This document shows, piece after piece, positions 7,656-15,372 of a stretch of DNA of 24,885 nt. The position numbers and the translations under genes are program-made. Under the pieces are notes generated by a model that did no database searches, was not told where the DNA came from, and saw nothing but the letters and a program-made list of their open reading frames with translations. Position 1 is the first letter of the stretch. Each line of letters begins with the position of its first letter. The stretch is taken from contig VAYK01000178.1 of the NCBI GenBank assembly GCA_005884985.1, positions 1 to 24,885 on the forward strand, read 5' to 3'. Source of the DNA: Actinomycetota bacterium (GTDB lineage Bacteria > Actinomycetota > Thermoleophilia > Solirubrobacterales > 70-9).

Positions 7656-8159
7656 TTAGGTCATTGGGGTTCTGAGCGTTAGCCGCCCGGCGGCGGCCAG
7701 CATCGCCTCGGTCCAGGTCTCCCAATCGCCGGGGTCCTCGCTGACCATCTCGACCGGGATTCGCCAGCGCCCCGCCGCTTCGCGGACGATCTCGGCGCCG
7801 CGCTCGAGGTGGTGGCGCTGGACGCGCCCCGCCGCCTCGTAGACAAAGCCGCGCACCGGCGTGTCGACCAGCTTCTCCATCAGTCGCTCCAGCCGCGGGC
7901 CGTGGATGGCGGCGAGGACTTCCGGCTCGCCGAGCGCCGAGCCGAGCAGCCAGAAAACGAGCGTCACGTCGCCGACGTGATCCAGGATCGAGGTGGGGCG
8001 CTCCGGGTCGGCGAGCACCGCTTCGAGCTGGGCCGCCTGGATGTCCTCGGCGCCACCCGGGTCGCGCGTCGTGCCGCGAACCTGCCACCCAGCGCCGGCC
8101 AGGCGCTTGCCCAGCTGCTGGCCGCGGCATCCGCAGCCAACGATCAGCGCCCGCGCCAG
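7656..8159 (-). CDS. NAD(P)-binding Rossmann-fold protein with apparent CTG start
   Basis: A protein of 167 residues beginning ALIVGCGCRGQQLGKRLAGA, a glycine-rich Rossmann dinucleotide loop. GWQVRGTTRDP follows, then LADPERPTSILDHVGDVTLV and DTPVRGFVYEAAG. It resembles epimerase-like NAD(P)-binding proteins, but no SDR Tyr-x-x-x-Lys is seen and the substrate is unknown. There is no ATG, GTG or TTG between the upstream in-frame TAG and the glycine motif. The only candidate is CTG 8159, placed 6 nt after a perfect GGAGG. A start at GTG 8018 would remove the whole cofactor loop. It lies between a small membrane protein and the sulfurtransferase gene on the same strand, probably as one transcript. 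Confidence 0.75.
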   Translation of the reverse strand: MARALIVGCGCRGQQLGKRLAGAGWQVRGTTRDPGGAEDIQAAQLEAVLADPERPTSILDHVGDVTLVFWLLGSALGEPEVLAAIHGPRLERLMEKLVDTPVRGFVYEAAGRVQRHHLERGAEIVREAAGRWRIPVEMVSEDPGDWETWTEAMLAAAGRLTLRTPMT

Positions 8160-8165
8160 GCTCGG

Positions 8166-8170
8166 CCTCC
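8166..8170 (-). promoter_or_regulatory. Shine-Dalgarno supporting a CTG start
   Basis: On the minus strand GGAGG is followed by CCGAGC and then CTG 8159. The ideal 6-nt spacing is the main support for initiation at CTG rather than at the internal GTG 8018. Confidence 0.55.
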
Positions 8171-8198
8171 GCTAGATGGTCGACGCCGCGGTCGTCGT

Positions 8199-8522
8199 CT
8201 AGACGCCGAGCTCGTCCTCGAGCTCCTCGAGGCGGTCGTCATACGAGCGCCGCTGGCGCTCCCGAATCGCCTCGTCCTCCCGCGCCATTCGCGAGGCGTC
8301 CGCCCGGGTCAGGTCACGCTTGCCACGGCGGCGGCGCATCTCGTTCTGCGCCTCGATCATCTGCTGAATGTCCTCGCTCTCCAGCCGCGCCTCGTCCTCG
8401 TAGGAGCGGGTCGGCCGCCAGTCGACGAGATCGGCGCCGCTGCCCGGGTACGCTCGTGCCAGCAGGACGAGCACCAAGACGATGAAGCCAACCATCCCCA
8501 GGGTTAGGAGAATGTAGTCCAT
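8199..8522 (-). CDS. small membrane protein with charged coiled tail, unknown function
   Basis: A 107-residue protein. A hydrophobic helix covers about residues 4-23 (ILLTLGMVGFIVLVLVLL). The rest is a long, highly charged cytoplasmic segment rich in Glu and Arg, probably helical or coiled (SEDIQQMIEAQNEMRRRRGK). I do not recognise the family. The ATG is the complement of 8520-8522 and shares two bases (8521-8522) with the ATG of the divergent thiolase (CATG at 8520-8523). It is first in the minus-strand set with the Rossmann protein and sulfurtransferase. GC-rich third positions support real coding. Confidence 0.75.
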   Translation of the reverse strand: MDYILLTLGMVGFIVLVLVLLARAYPGSGADLVDWRPTRSYEDEARLESEDIQQMIEAQNEMRRRRGKRDLTRADASRMAREDEAIRERQRRSYDDRLEELEDELGV

Positions 8523-9747
8523 GGGGCCGGCTTCAACCTTAGACGCTTTCGTGGTCGATGCGGTTCGTACGCCGATGGGCCGCTACCGGGGGGCGCTCGC
8601 CGGGGTGCGGCCGGACGACCTCGCCGCACATGCGATCGCGAAGGCGGTGGAGCGAACCGGCATCGACCCGGGGGGCGTCTGCGACGTCTACCTGGGTGCC
8701 GCCAACCAGGCGGGGGAGGACAACCGCGACGCCGCGCGGATGGCCGCGCTCCTGGCGGGGCTGCCCGCTGACGTCCCGGGAGTGACGGTCAACCGGCTCT
8801 GCGCCTCGGGCCTGGAGGCCGTCAACCAGGCCTCGCGCGCGCTGCGCCTCGGCGAGGGCGACCTGTACTTGGCCGGCGGCGCGGAGTCGATGAGCCGGGC
8901 CCCCTGGGTAGTACCGAAACCCGAGTCCCGGCTGCCGCGCGGGCCGCAGACGATGCACGACACGGCGCTCGGGTGGCGCCTGGTCAACCCGCAGATGGCG
9001 AAGCGCTACTCGACCGAGTCGATGGGTGAAACGGCCGAGAACGTCGCCGAGCGTTACGGAATCTCTCGCGACGAGCAGGATCGCTTCGCGCTTCAAAGCC
9101 ACGTGCGGGCGGTCGCAGCGAGTGCCGAGGGGCGCTTCGACGACGAGCTGGTGCCAGTGGAGACGCCGCCGGCAGACGGCGGCGACCCGGTCGTGGTCGA
9201 CACCGACGAGGGTCCGCGCGCCGACACCTCACTCGAGAAGCTGGCGCGGCTACGGGCCGCGTTCCGCGACGGGGGCACGGTAACGGCCGGCAACGCCTCG
9301 ACCCTCAACGACGGCGCCGCCTGCCTCGTGCTGGCTTCGGGCCGGCGGGCAGAGTCGATCGGCGCCCGTCCCCTGGCGCGGATCGTCTCGATCGGAGTCG
9401 CGGGCGTCGACCCCGCCTACATGGGGATCGGTCCTATCCCGGCGATTCGGCGAGCGCTCGACGCCGCCGGTCTGGGGCTCGACGAGATCGAGCTGATCGA
9501 GATCAACGAGGCGTTTGCCGCCCAGGTCCTAGCCTGCATCGGCGAGCTGGGGATCGAGGAGGAGCGGTTGAACGTGAACGGCGGGGCGATCGCCCTCGGC
9601 CACCCGCTGGGCTGCTCGGGTGCCCGCATCCTGACGACGCTGATCTGGGAGTTGCGACGCCGCCGGGGCCGCTACGGGATCGCGGCGCTCTGCGTGGGCG
9701 TCGGCCAGGGCGTCGCGACGATCGTGGAGAACCCCGAGGCGGCCTGA
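8521..9747 (+). CDS. acetyl-CoA C-acyltransferase (thiolase)
   Basis: A 408-residue thiolase of the degradative type. It cleaves 3-ketoacyl-CoA with CoA to acetyl-CoA and a shortened acyl-CoA in beta-oxidation, or a 3-oxoadipyl-CoA-like substrate. The nucleophile Cys94 is in VNRLCASGLEAVNQA. NEAFA begins near residue 329. His361 is in NGGAIALGHPLGCSGAR and Cys391 in ALCVGVGQG, completing the catalytic set. An AGGAG at 8506-8510 precedes ATG 8521. It heads a + strand group that also encodes acyl-CoA dehydrogenase, enoyl-CoA hydratase and 3-hydroxyacyl-CoA dehydrogenase, which together with this enzyme make one full beta-oxidation turn. The exact chain-length preference cannot be told. Confidence 0.93.
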   Translation: MGPASTLDAFVVDAVRTPMGRYRGALAGVRPDDLAAHAIAKAVERTGIDPGGVCDVYLGAANQAGEDNRDAARMAALLAGLPADVPGVTVNRLCASGLEAVNQASRALRLGEGDLYLAGGAESMSRAPWVVPKPESRLPRGPQTMHDTALGWRLVNPQMAKRYSTESMGETAENVAERYGISRDEQDRFALQSHVRAVAASAEGRFDDELVPVETPPADGGDPVVVDTDEGPRADTSLEKLARLRAAFRDGGTVTAGNASTLNDGAACLVLASGRRAESIGARPLARIVSIGVAGVDPAYMGIGPIPAIRRALDAAGLGLDEIELIEINEAFAAQVLACIGELGIEEERLNVNGGAIALGHPLGCSGARILTTLIWELRRRRGRYGIAALCVGVGQGVATIVENPEAA

Positions 9748-9863
9748 GCCGGGCGGGTGCGTGTGGCGAGCCGTCTAGCCCGTCAGCTTCCACACCCACG
9801 CTCCCACCTCAACGGACAAACCGCTGCGTCTCTCCCGGAAAGCGCCGGCCGCTCCCGCTCGGA

Positions 9864-9869
9864 TAGCCT
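9864..9869 (+). promoter_or_regulatory. candidate leaderless -10 box for the aminotransferase gene
   Basis: TAGCCT is followed by 7 nt and ATG 9877. There is no Shine-Dalgarno in between. The same TAGCCT plus 7 nt precedes ctaA at 24016. The 129 nt between the thiolase stop and this start hold nothing else I can support. Confidence 0.45.
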
Positions 9870-9876
9870 CGCCTCC

Positions 9877-10611
9877 ATGGCAGCGAACGAGCTGGCGAGC
9901 GTCGATGGGCGGATCTCGGCGACGACTGCGGCCATCATTCCGCTGCCGGACGATGGGCTGTATCGCGGTGACGGCGTGTTCGAGGTGATCCGCCTGTATC
10001 GAGGCCGTCCCTTCGCCCTTCGCGAGCACCTCGACCGCCTCGAGCGCTCCGCGGCGGCGATTGAGCTGCGCGTGGATCTATCCCTGATCGAGCGCGAGCT
10101 GGTGACGCTCCTGGCGGAGTTCGGGACCGATGACGCGCAGCTGCGGATCGTGCTCACCCGCGCCGGGCGCCGGATCCTGCTCATCGAGCACCTCCCGGAG
10201 CAAGGCGACAGCGTGCGGCTCGCCACCGTCACCTATTCGCCCACCGTGATCCTCACCGGCGTCAAGCTGCTGGTGAGGCCCGACGGCATCGTCCTCGAGG
10301 CCCCGACCTCGGCGATCTTCTGGGTCTCGCCCCAGGGTGGGCTTCGTACGCCGTCGCTCGAGGCCGGCATCCTCGACTCGATCACCCGCGCGCAGATCGT
10401 GCGGTCGCTCGATGTCGAAGAAGGTGAGTTCCCGGCCGAGGACCTGCTCGGCGCCCATGAGGCCTTCCTGGCGTCGACAGTGCGCGAGGTTCAGCCCGTG
10501 GCGGGGATCGACGGGCACGAGCTCGAGACGGGGCCCCGAACGCTGGAGGCGCACGAGGCCTTCAAGGGAGCCTTGAAGCAAGCGCTCGGATCGCCGCAGT
10601 CAACCGCCTAG
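9877..10611 (+). CDS. class IV PLP aminotransferase (aminodeoxychorismate lyase/BCAT-like), apparently lacking a block after the PLP lysine
   Basis: A 244-residue fold-type IV PLP protein, related to 4-amino-4-deoxychorismate lyase and branched-chain or D-amino acid aminotransferases. GLYRGDGVFEVIRLYRGRPF and LREHLDRLERSAA form the amino domain. TSAIFW and SLEAGILDSITRAQIV form the carboxyl domain, with EAFLASTVREVQPV at the end. The expected PLP lysine is Lys130 in ILTGVK. Family members follow this with a helix of about 20-25 residues (K-x-LxY/N...A...G.DEALL). Here GVK runs straight into LLVRPDG. The frame is kept, but the missing helix packs beside the cofactor, so activity is doubtful. 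ATG 9877 is chosen over the earlier in-frame ATG 9757 because homology begins there. The TAG stop overlaps the promoter of the next gene. Confidence 0.82.
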   Translation: MAANELASVDGRISATTAAIIPLPDDGLYRGDGVFEVIRLYRGRPFALREHLDRLERSAAAIELRVDLSLIERELVTLLAEFGTDDAQLRIVLTRAGRRILLIEHLPEQGDSVRLATVTYSPTVILTGVKLLVRPDGIVLEAPTSAIFWVSPQGGLRTPSLEAGILDSITRAQIVRSLDVEEGEFPAEDLLGAHEAFLASTVREVQPVAGIDGHELETGPRTLEAHEAFKGALKQALGSPQSTA

Positions 10612-10614
10612 GGT
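10609..10614 (+). promoter_or_regulatory. candidate leaderless -10 box for the acyl-CoA dehydrogenase gene
   Basis: TAGGGT includes the TAG stop of the aminotransferase and is followed by 7 nt and GTG 10622. The lack of a Shine-Dalgarno in this 10-nt gap makes either leaderless initiation or read-through from upstream likely. Confidence 0.35.
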
Positions 10615-10621
10615 TTCGTTC

Positions 10622-11794
10622 GTGGATCTCGATCTCAACGACGAGCAGCGCCTGATCCAGGAGACGGCGCGCGATTTCGCCGACAACGAGATCGTTCCGC
10701 GGGCCCGCGACAGCGACCGCGCCGCCCGCTTCGACCGCGAGCTCGCCCAGCGGCTCGGCGACATGGGCTATCTGGGGGCGCCGGTGGCGGAGGAATACGG
10801 CGGTCGCGGCCTCGACTACGTCAGCTACGGCTTGATCGTCGAGGAGGTGGGGCGAGGCGACTCGTCGGCACGCACCGTGGTCTCGGTTCAGACCTCGCTC
10901 GTCTGCGGCTCGATCGAGCGCTGGGGCACCGAGGAGCAGAAGCGCCACTGGCTGCCGCGTCTGTGCTCTGGCGAGGCGCTCGGCTGCTTCGGCCTCTCCG
11001 AGGCGGACGCGGGCTCAGACCCGTCGTCGATGCGCAGCCGCGCCCGGTTCGAGAACGGCCATTGGCGAATCAGCGGCCAGAAGATGTGGATCTCGCTCGG
11101 CAACCATGCCGAGGTGGCGCTGATCTTCGCCCAGACCGATCCGGAGAAGCGCCACCGCGGGATCGCCTGCTTCCTCGTCCCGACCTCCACCGAGGGCTTC
11201 TCCTCGCAGGAGATCCACGGCAAACTCGGCCTTCGCGCCTCGGACACCGCCTCGCTGGCACTAGACGACGTCGAGCTGCCGGAGGATGCGCTGCTCGGGG
11301 AGGTGGGCGACGGCTTCAAGATCGCGATGACGGCGCTCGACTCCGGCCGCTACTCGGTGGCGGCCGGATGCGTCGGGATCTGCGAGGGCTGCGTCGAGGC
11401 CTCGGTCGACTACGCGAAGCAGCGAAAGCAATTCGGGGTCCCGATCGCGAGCTTCCAGCTGGTCCAGGAGATGATCGCCGAGATGGTCATGCGAAGGGAC
11501 GCGGCGAGGCTCCTGGTGCGCCGCGCGGGGATCCTCAAGGACCAGGGCAAGCCCAACACCGCCGAGACGTCGATCGCCAAGCTGTATGCGACCGAGTCGG
11601 CCGTCGAGTGTGCCAACCTGGCGATCCAGGTGCACGGCGGCTCTGGCTACGTCGACGACTACCCGGTCGAGCGCTACCTTCGCGACGCGCGCGTCACGAC
11701 GCTGTACGAGGGCACCTCGCAGATCCAGAAGCTGATCATCGGCCGCGCCGCGACCGGGATCAACGCCATGACTCCGCCCCGCGTCGACGCGTGA
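10622..11794 (+). CDS. acyl-CoA dehydrogenase
   Basis: A 390-residue FAD enzyme that oxidises acyl-CoA to trans-2-enoyl-CoA, passing electrons to ETF. The amino-terminal helical domain (LNDEQRLIQETARDFADNEI) is followed by CFGLSEADAGSDPSSM and KMWISLGNHAEVAL, which bind substrate and flavin. RKQFGVPIASFQLVQEMIAE comes next, then IQVHGGSGYVDDYPVERYLR. The catalytic Glu is Glu363 in LYEGTSQIQKLIIGR. Length and motifs fit short/branched-chain or butyryl-CoA dehydrogenases. GTG 10622 follows the aminotransferase stop by 10 nt. The TGA stop overlaps the GTG of the enoyl-CoA hydratase (GTGA), so the two are translationally coupled. Confidence 0.95.
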   Translation: MDLDLNDEQRLIQETARDFADNEIVPRARDSDRAARFDRELAQRLGDMGYLGAPVAEEYGGRGLDYVSYGLIVEEVGRGDSSARTVVSVQTSLVCGSIERWGTEEQKRHWLPRLCSGEALGCFGLSEADAGSDPSSMRSRARFENGHWRISGQKMWISLGNHAEVALIFAQTDPEKRHRGIACFLVPTSTEGFSSQEIHGKLGLRASDTASLALDDVELPEDALLGEVGDGFKIAMTALDSGRYSVAAGCVGICEGCVEASVDYAKQRKQFGVPIASFQLVQEMIAEMVMRRDAARLLVRRAGILKDQGKPNTAETSIAKLYATESAVECANLAIQVHGGSGYVDDYPVERYLRDARVTTLYEGTSQIQKLIIGRAATGINAMTPPRVDA

Positions 11795-12561
11795 GTCGGC
11801 TCGTCGAGACCAGCGTCGACGGCCACGTCGCCCTGTGCCGGCTGAACCGTCCCGAGGCGCGCAACGCCCTCTCGCCCGAGCTGATGGAGGAGCTCGCCAC
11901 CGAGGTCGAGCGATTCGACGCCGATGCCGAGATCCGCTGCGTGGTGATCGCTGGCTCGGACGAGGTGTTCGCGGCCGGGGCCGACATCAGCGCGCTGCGG
12001 GAGCGCACCTTCGAGGAGTCGCTGCGCCATCCGGCGACGGCATTCTGGCGGCGGCTCGCCGCCTGCAGGACGCCGCTGGTCGCCGCCGTGTCCGGCTTCG
12101 CCTTCGGCGGGGGCTGCGAGCTGGCCCTGCTCTGCGACCTGATCGTCGCCTCCGAGTCGGCCGAGTTCGGCCAGCCCGAGATCACGCTCGGGATCATCCC
12201 CGGCGGCGGAGGAACCCAGCGGCTGGCCCGTGTGACCGGAAAGCAGCGGGCGATGGAGCTGGTGCTCACCGGCCGGCGGATCGACGCTGGCGAGGCCGCC
12301 CGCCTGGGCCTCGTGAACGAAGTCGCCGGCCAAGGCGAGTGGCTCGAGCGGGCCCTGGAGCTGGCGCAACGCATCGCCAGGCGCCCTCCGATCGCCGCCC
12401 GGCTTGCCAAGCAGGCCGTGCTCGCCGCCGACGAGACGACGCTGAGCGCCGGCCTCGAGCAGGAACGGCGCCTCTACGAGCTCTCGATGGCGACCGAGGA
12501 CCGGATCGAAGGCATGGAAGCGTTCCTCGAGAAGCGAAAGCCCCAGTTCAAGGGGAGGTGA
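11791..12561 (+). CDS. enoyl-CoA hydratase/isomerase (crotonase family)
   Basis: A 256-residue crotonase that adds water to trans-2-enoyl-CoA. The oxyanion-hole segments are AAGADISAL (residues 61-69) and FAFGGGCELALLCD. The two acid-base residues are Glu110 (GGGCE) and Glu130 (GQPE), 20 apart as in rat crotonase. IIPGGGGTQRLAR and the tail EGMEAFLEKRKPQFKG are typical. The GTG start at 11791 overlaps the stop of the acyl-CoA dehydrogenase as GTGA. The open frame extends far upstream, but that part is out of frame with the real gene there. A GGGGAGG inside its last codons serves the following cupin gene. Confidence 0.95.
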   Translation: MSRLVETSVDGHVALCRLNRPEARNALSPELMEELATEVERFDADAEIRCVVIAGSDEVFAAGADISALRERTFEESLRHPATAFWRRLAACRTPLVAAVSGFAFGGGCELALLCDLIVASESAEFGQPEITLGIIPGGGGTQRLARVTGKQRAMELVLTGRRIDAGEAARLGLVNEVAGQGEWLERALELAQRIARRPPIAARLAKQAVLAADETTLSAGLEQERRLYELSMATEDRIEGMEAFLEKRKPQFKGR

Positions 12562-12563
12562 CG

Positions 12564-13052
12564 ATGACGAACGTCCTCGACCCGGAGTGGAGCGAGGGGA
12601 GCGATGGGAGCAAGCGATCCCGGATTGGCCGAGAGGCCGGAACCAAGCGAATCGGGGCGAGCCTGTACGAGCTTTCCAGCGGTGCTCGCCCCTGGCCATA
12701 TCACTACCAGTATGCGAACGAGGAGATGATGATCGTCCTGTCCGGGCGCCCGCACCTGCGGACGCCGGAGGGCTGGCGTCAGCTCGAGCCGGGCGAAGTG
12801 GTCGCCTTTCCGCGCGGTCCTGCGGGCGGGCATCAGGTGGAGAACCGCGGCGACGATCCGGCTCGCTACCTGATGCTGAGCGAGATGAACGCGCCGGAGG
12901 CTGTCGTCTATCCGGACTCCGACAAGGTCGGCGTGCTCAGCCGACCCCCCGGCTCCGCCGGCGACGAGGAGGAGCTGGCCGCCTGGTTCCGGCTCGGCGA
13001 CCAGGTGCACTATTGGGAGGGGGAAGCACCTCCGGGCGAACCCGAAGGCTAG
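12564..13052 (+). CDS. cupin domain protein
   Basis: A 162-residue single-domain cupin. The metal-site motif region PYHYQYANEEMMIVLSGRPH is followed by LEPGEVVAFPRGPAGGHQVE and ARYLMLSEMNAPEAVVYPDS, matching small cupins whose reaction is unknown. In motif 1 the usual H-x-H is present as HYQY, so one ligand may be altered. ATG 12564 comes 2 nt after the hydratase TGA, behind GGGGAGG (12552-12558), so it is co-transcribed with beta-oxidation genes. A role in acyl-CoA metabolism is only suggested by position. It ends with TAG. Confidence 0.85.
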   Translation: MTNVLDPEWSEGSDGSKRSRIGREAGTKRIGASLYELSSGARPWPYHYQYANEEMMIVLSGRPHLRTPEGWRQLEPGEVVAFPRGPAGGHQVENRGDDPARYLMLSEMNAPEAVVYPDSDKVGVLSRPPGSAGDEEELAAWFRLGDQVHYWEGEAPPGEPEG

Positions 13053-13120
13053 CTCCGACGGGACACGTGCGCCTTTTGGTCGCCATCCGGCAACAAAGCG
13101 CCACGCGACCCAGCGCACGG

Positions 13121-13126
13121 TACAAC
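13121..13126 (+). promoter_or_regulatory. candidate -10 box for the 3-hydroxyacyl-CoA dehydrogenase gene
   Basis: TACAAC lies 7 nt before GTG 13134 in an 81-nt gap, with no Shine-Dalgarno. The box is weaker than the others, but position and spacing fit the same leaderless arrangement. Confidence 0.3.
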
Positions 13127-13133
13127 TGCGACC

Positions 13134-14462
13134 GTGATCGAGCGCATCGGAGTCCTTGGCGCCGGAACGATGGGCGCCGGAATCGCCCAGCTTGCCTGCC
13201 TGGGCCGCTTCGACACCTACCTGCACGACCCCGACCCGGCCGCGTTGCGCGCCGGCGAGCAGAGGCTTCGCGCGGGGCTGGCGAAGGGAGCCGATCGGGG
13301 CCGCTGGACGCAGGCCGAGGCCGAGGCGGCGTCGGTCCGCCTTCGCGCCGCGTCGAGGCTCGAAGACCTGGCCGGCTGCGAGCTGGTGATCGAGGCGGCT
13401 CCCGAGGACCTGGAGCTGAAGCGAAAGCTGTTCGCGCTGCTCGCCGGCGTCTGTGGAACCGAGGCGATCCTGGCCACCAACACCTCCTCGCTATCGGTGA
13501 CCGCGATCGCCTCCGGGGTGGAGCGGCCCGAGCGGGTCTGCGGCATGCACTTCTTCAACCCGCCAGCGCTGATGCGGCTGGTGGAGGTGGTCGCCGGCGA
13601 CGAGACCTCCGAGGAGACGCTGGCGATCGCCAGTCAGGTGGCCCGGACGATGGGCCGAGAGCCGATTCGAGCCGCCGACGCGATCGGCTTCGTGGCCAAC
13701 CGGGTGGCGCGCCCGTTCACGCTCGAGGCGCTGCGCCTGCTCGGCGACCGGATCGCGACGCACGAGCAGATCGATCGGATCGTGCGGATCGGCGGCGGCT
13801 TCCGCATGGGCCCGTTCGAGCTCATGGACCTGGTCGGCGTCGATCTCAACTTCGAGGTCGCGAAGTCGTTCTGGGAACAGAGCTTTCACGAGCCGCGCTG
13901 GCAACCGCACCCGATCCAGTCGCGGATGGTGGCCGCCGGTCGCCTCGGCCGCAAGGTCGGACGCGGGTATTACGACTTCGGCGACGGTCCGCACAGGCCC
14001 GACGACCCCAAGCCGCCGGATCGTGACCCAGGGTGGAGCCGAAACCCGGAAGTCGAGGACTCGGTCCACTTCGTTGCCGTCCCTAGCCTGGAGGAGGCAA
14101 CGCTGGTCGAGTTGGCGCATAGGCCGGCGACGACCCCCGCCGATGCTGAAGCGGCGGAGATCTACTTCCGTTCGATGGGCAAGCACGTCGAGTGGGTCGG
14201 CGATGCCCCCGGCCTCGTCCTCGGCCGGATCGTCTGCCAGATCGTCAACGAGGCTCATTTCGCGGTGGGCGAGGGGGTCGCCACGCCGGCGGACGTGGAC
14301 ACCGCGATGCGGCTGGGCTTCAACTACCCCCGTGGGCCGTTCGACTGGGCCGAGGCGATCGGACCGGTTCGCGTCGTCAGCGTCCTGGACGAGCTACGCT
14401 CGGAGCTGGGCGAGGAACGCTATCGAGTAGCGCCGCTGCTTCGTCGCGCCGCGACGGGCTAG
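13134..14462 (+). CDS. 3-hydroxyacyl-CoA dehydrogenase with two carboxyl domains
   Basis: A 442-residue enzyme that oxidises 3-hydroxyacyl-CoA to 3-ketoacyl-CoA with NAD. The Rossmann loop GVLGAGTMGAGIAQ starts at residue 6. ATNTSSLSVT holds Asn116, and CGMHFFNPPALMRLVEVV holds His139. The first carboxyl domain has GFVANRVARPF, FRMGPFELMDLVGVD and GRKVGRGYYDF. A second copy of that domain is near the end (GLVLGRIVCQIVNEAHFAVG, FNYPRGPFDWAEAIG). Double-domain enzymes I know are nearer 490-500 residues, and the linker after GYYDF looks short, so an in-frame loss is possible. The last 86 nt overlap the convergent EamA gene. Confidence 0.92.
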   Translation: MIERIGVLGAGTMGAGIAQLACLGRFDTYLHDPDPAALRAGEQRLRAGLAKGADRGRWTQAEAEAASVRLRAASRLEDLAGCELVIEAAPEDLELKRKLFALLAGVCGTEAILATNTSSLSVTAIASGVERPERVCGMHFFNPPALMRLVEVVAGDETSEETLAIASQVARTMGREPIRAADAIGFVANRVARPFTLEALRLLGDRIATHEQIDRIVRIGGGFRMGPFELMDLVGVDLNFEVAKSFWEQSFHEPRWQPHPIQSRMVAAGRLGRKVGRGYYDFGDGPHRPDDPKPPDRDPGWSRNPEVEDSVHFVAVPSLEEATLVELAHRPATTPADAEAAEIYFRSMGKHVEWVGDAPGLVLGRIVCQIVNEAHFAVGEGVATPADVDTAMRLGFNYPRGPFDWAEAIGPVRVVSVLDELRSELGEERYRVAPLLRRAATG

Positions 14463-15315
14463 GTCCCTCGACCGCCAGCCACGAGCCGGCGAGAATCAGC
14501 GCCAGGCCGGCGACCGTGCCTGCACCGATCCGCTCGTTGAGCAGCAGGGCGCCATACACGACCGCGAACCCGGGCGCCAGGTACGCAACGATGAAGGAGC
14601 GCGCCGGCCCGACCCGGCCGATCAGCGTGTAGAAGATCGCGAACGCGAGCCCGGTCCCCACAACGCCGAGGGCGGTGACCGCGGCAACCGGGCCCAGGGC
14701 GGGGACCGAGCTCGGCGCCGTGATCAGCGCGGCCGGCAACAGCCAGATCGTGCCCGCCGCCATCACCCAGGCTGCGACTCCGATCGGGGGCGCGTGGCCG
14801 AGCCGATGCTTGACCAGGAAGCCGCCCGCCGCGTACCCGAGGCTCGCCAGCACCACCGCGAGGCCGCCGAGGACGGCGGAGCCGGAGCCGCTCAGGTCGA
14901 GGCCGAACAGCGCCACGACCCCGGCGATGCCGACGACGATGCCGAGCAGGCGGAGGCCTTCCGAGCGCTCCTCGTGGTCGACCCAGATCGCCAGCACCGC
15001 GGTGAAGATCGCGGCGGTGGCGACCAGGATGCCGGCCAGCGCCGAGGAGATCTCCTGCTCGCCCAGTCCAATCAGGAGGAAGGGGCCGGCCACCTGCACG
15101 GCTCCGACGATCGCCACGGTTCCCGCCCGGCCGCGCACGGCCCCGAGCGCCCGCTGAGAAGCGGCCACCGGCACGAGCACGGCCGCCGCCAGCGCGATTC
15201 GCGCGCAGGCGATCATCGGCGCCGATAGATCACGGAGGCCGATCTTGATGAACATGTAGCTCGCCCCCCAGATCGAGGCAAGCAGCAACAGCCACATCCA
15301 CGAGCGCCGGCTCAC
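14377..15315 (-). CDS. EamA (DMT superfamily) transporter
   Basis: A 312-residue membrane protein with about ten hydrophobic helices in two EamA repeats. The first starts SWMWLLLLASIWGASYMFIK, and the second starts near AVLGGLAVVLASLGYAAGG. The family end LILAGSWLAVEG is followed by 27 extra residues rich in Arg, Ser and Pro (SPSRRDEAAALLDSVPRP). These are encoded antisense to the last codons of the 3-hydroxyacyl-CoA dehydrogenase gene. The tail may be a read-on after an original stop was lost. DMT transporters export metabolites or amino acids; the substrate here is unknown. GTG 15315 has a TACCCT box 6 nt upstream and no Shine-Dalgarno. Confidence 0.9.
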   Translation of the reverse strand: MSRRSWMWLLLLASIWGASYMFIKIGLRDLSAPMIACARIALAAAVLVPVAASQRALGAVRGRAGTVAIVGAVQVAGPFLLIGLGEQEISSALAGILVATAAIFTAVLAIWVDHEERSEGLRLLGIVVGIAGVVALFGLDLSGSGSAVLGGLAVVLASLGYAAGGFLVKHRLGHAPPIGVAAWVMAAGTIWLLPAALITAPSSVPALGPVAAVTALGVVGTGLAFAIFYTLIGRVGPARSFIVAYLAPGFAVVYGALLLNERIGAGTVAGLALILAGSWLAVEGPSPSRRDEAAALLDSVPRPAPSVARPGR

Positions 15316-15321
15316 AACCCG

Positions 15322-15327
15322 AGGGTA
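15322..15327 (-). promoter_or_regulatory. candidate leaderless -10 box for the EamA gene
   Basis: On the minus strand TACCCT is followed by CGGGTT and GTG 15315. The 6-nt gap has no ribosome site, which fits leaderless transcription. Confidence 0.4.
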
Positions 15328-15372
15328 GCCGGCGAAACCCGAGCTACCTATTAGCTCTGCTGATCCGGGCTA

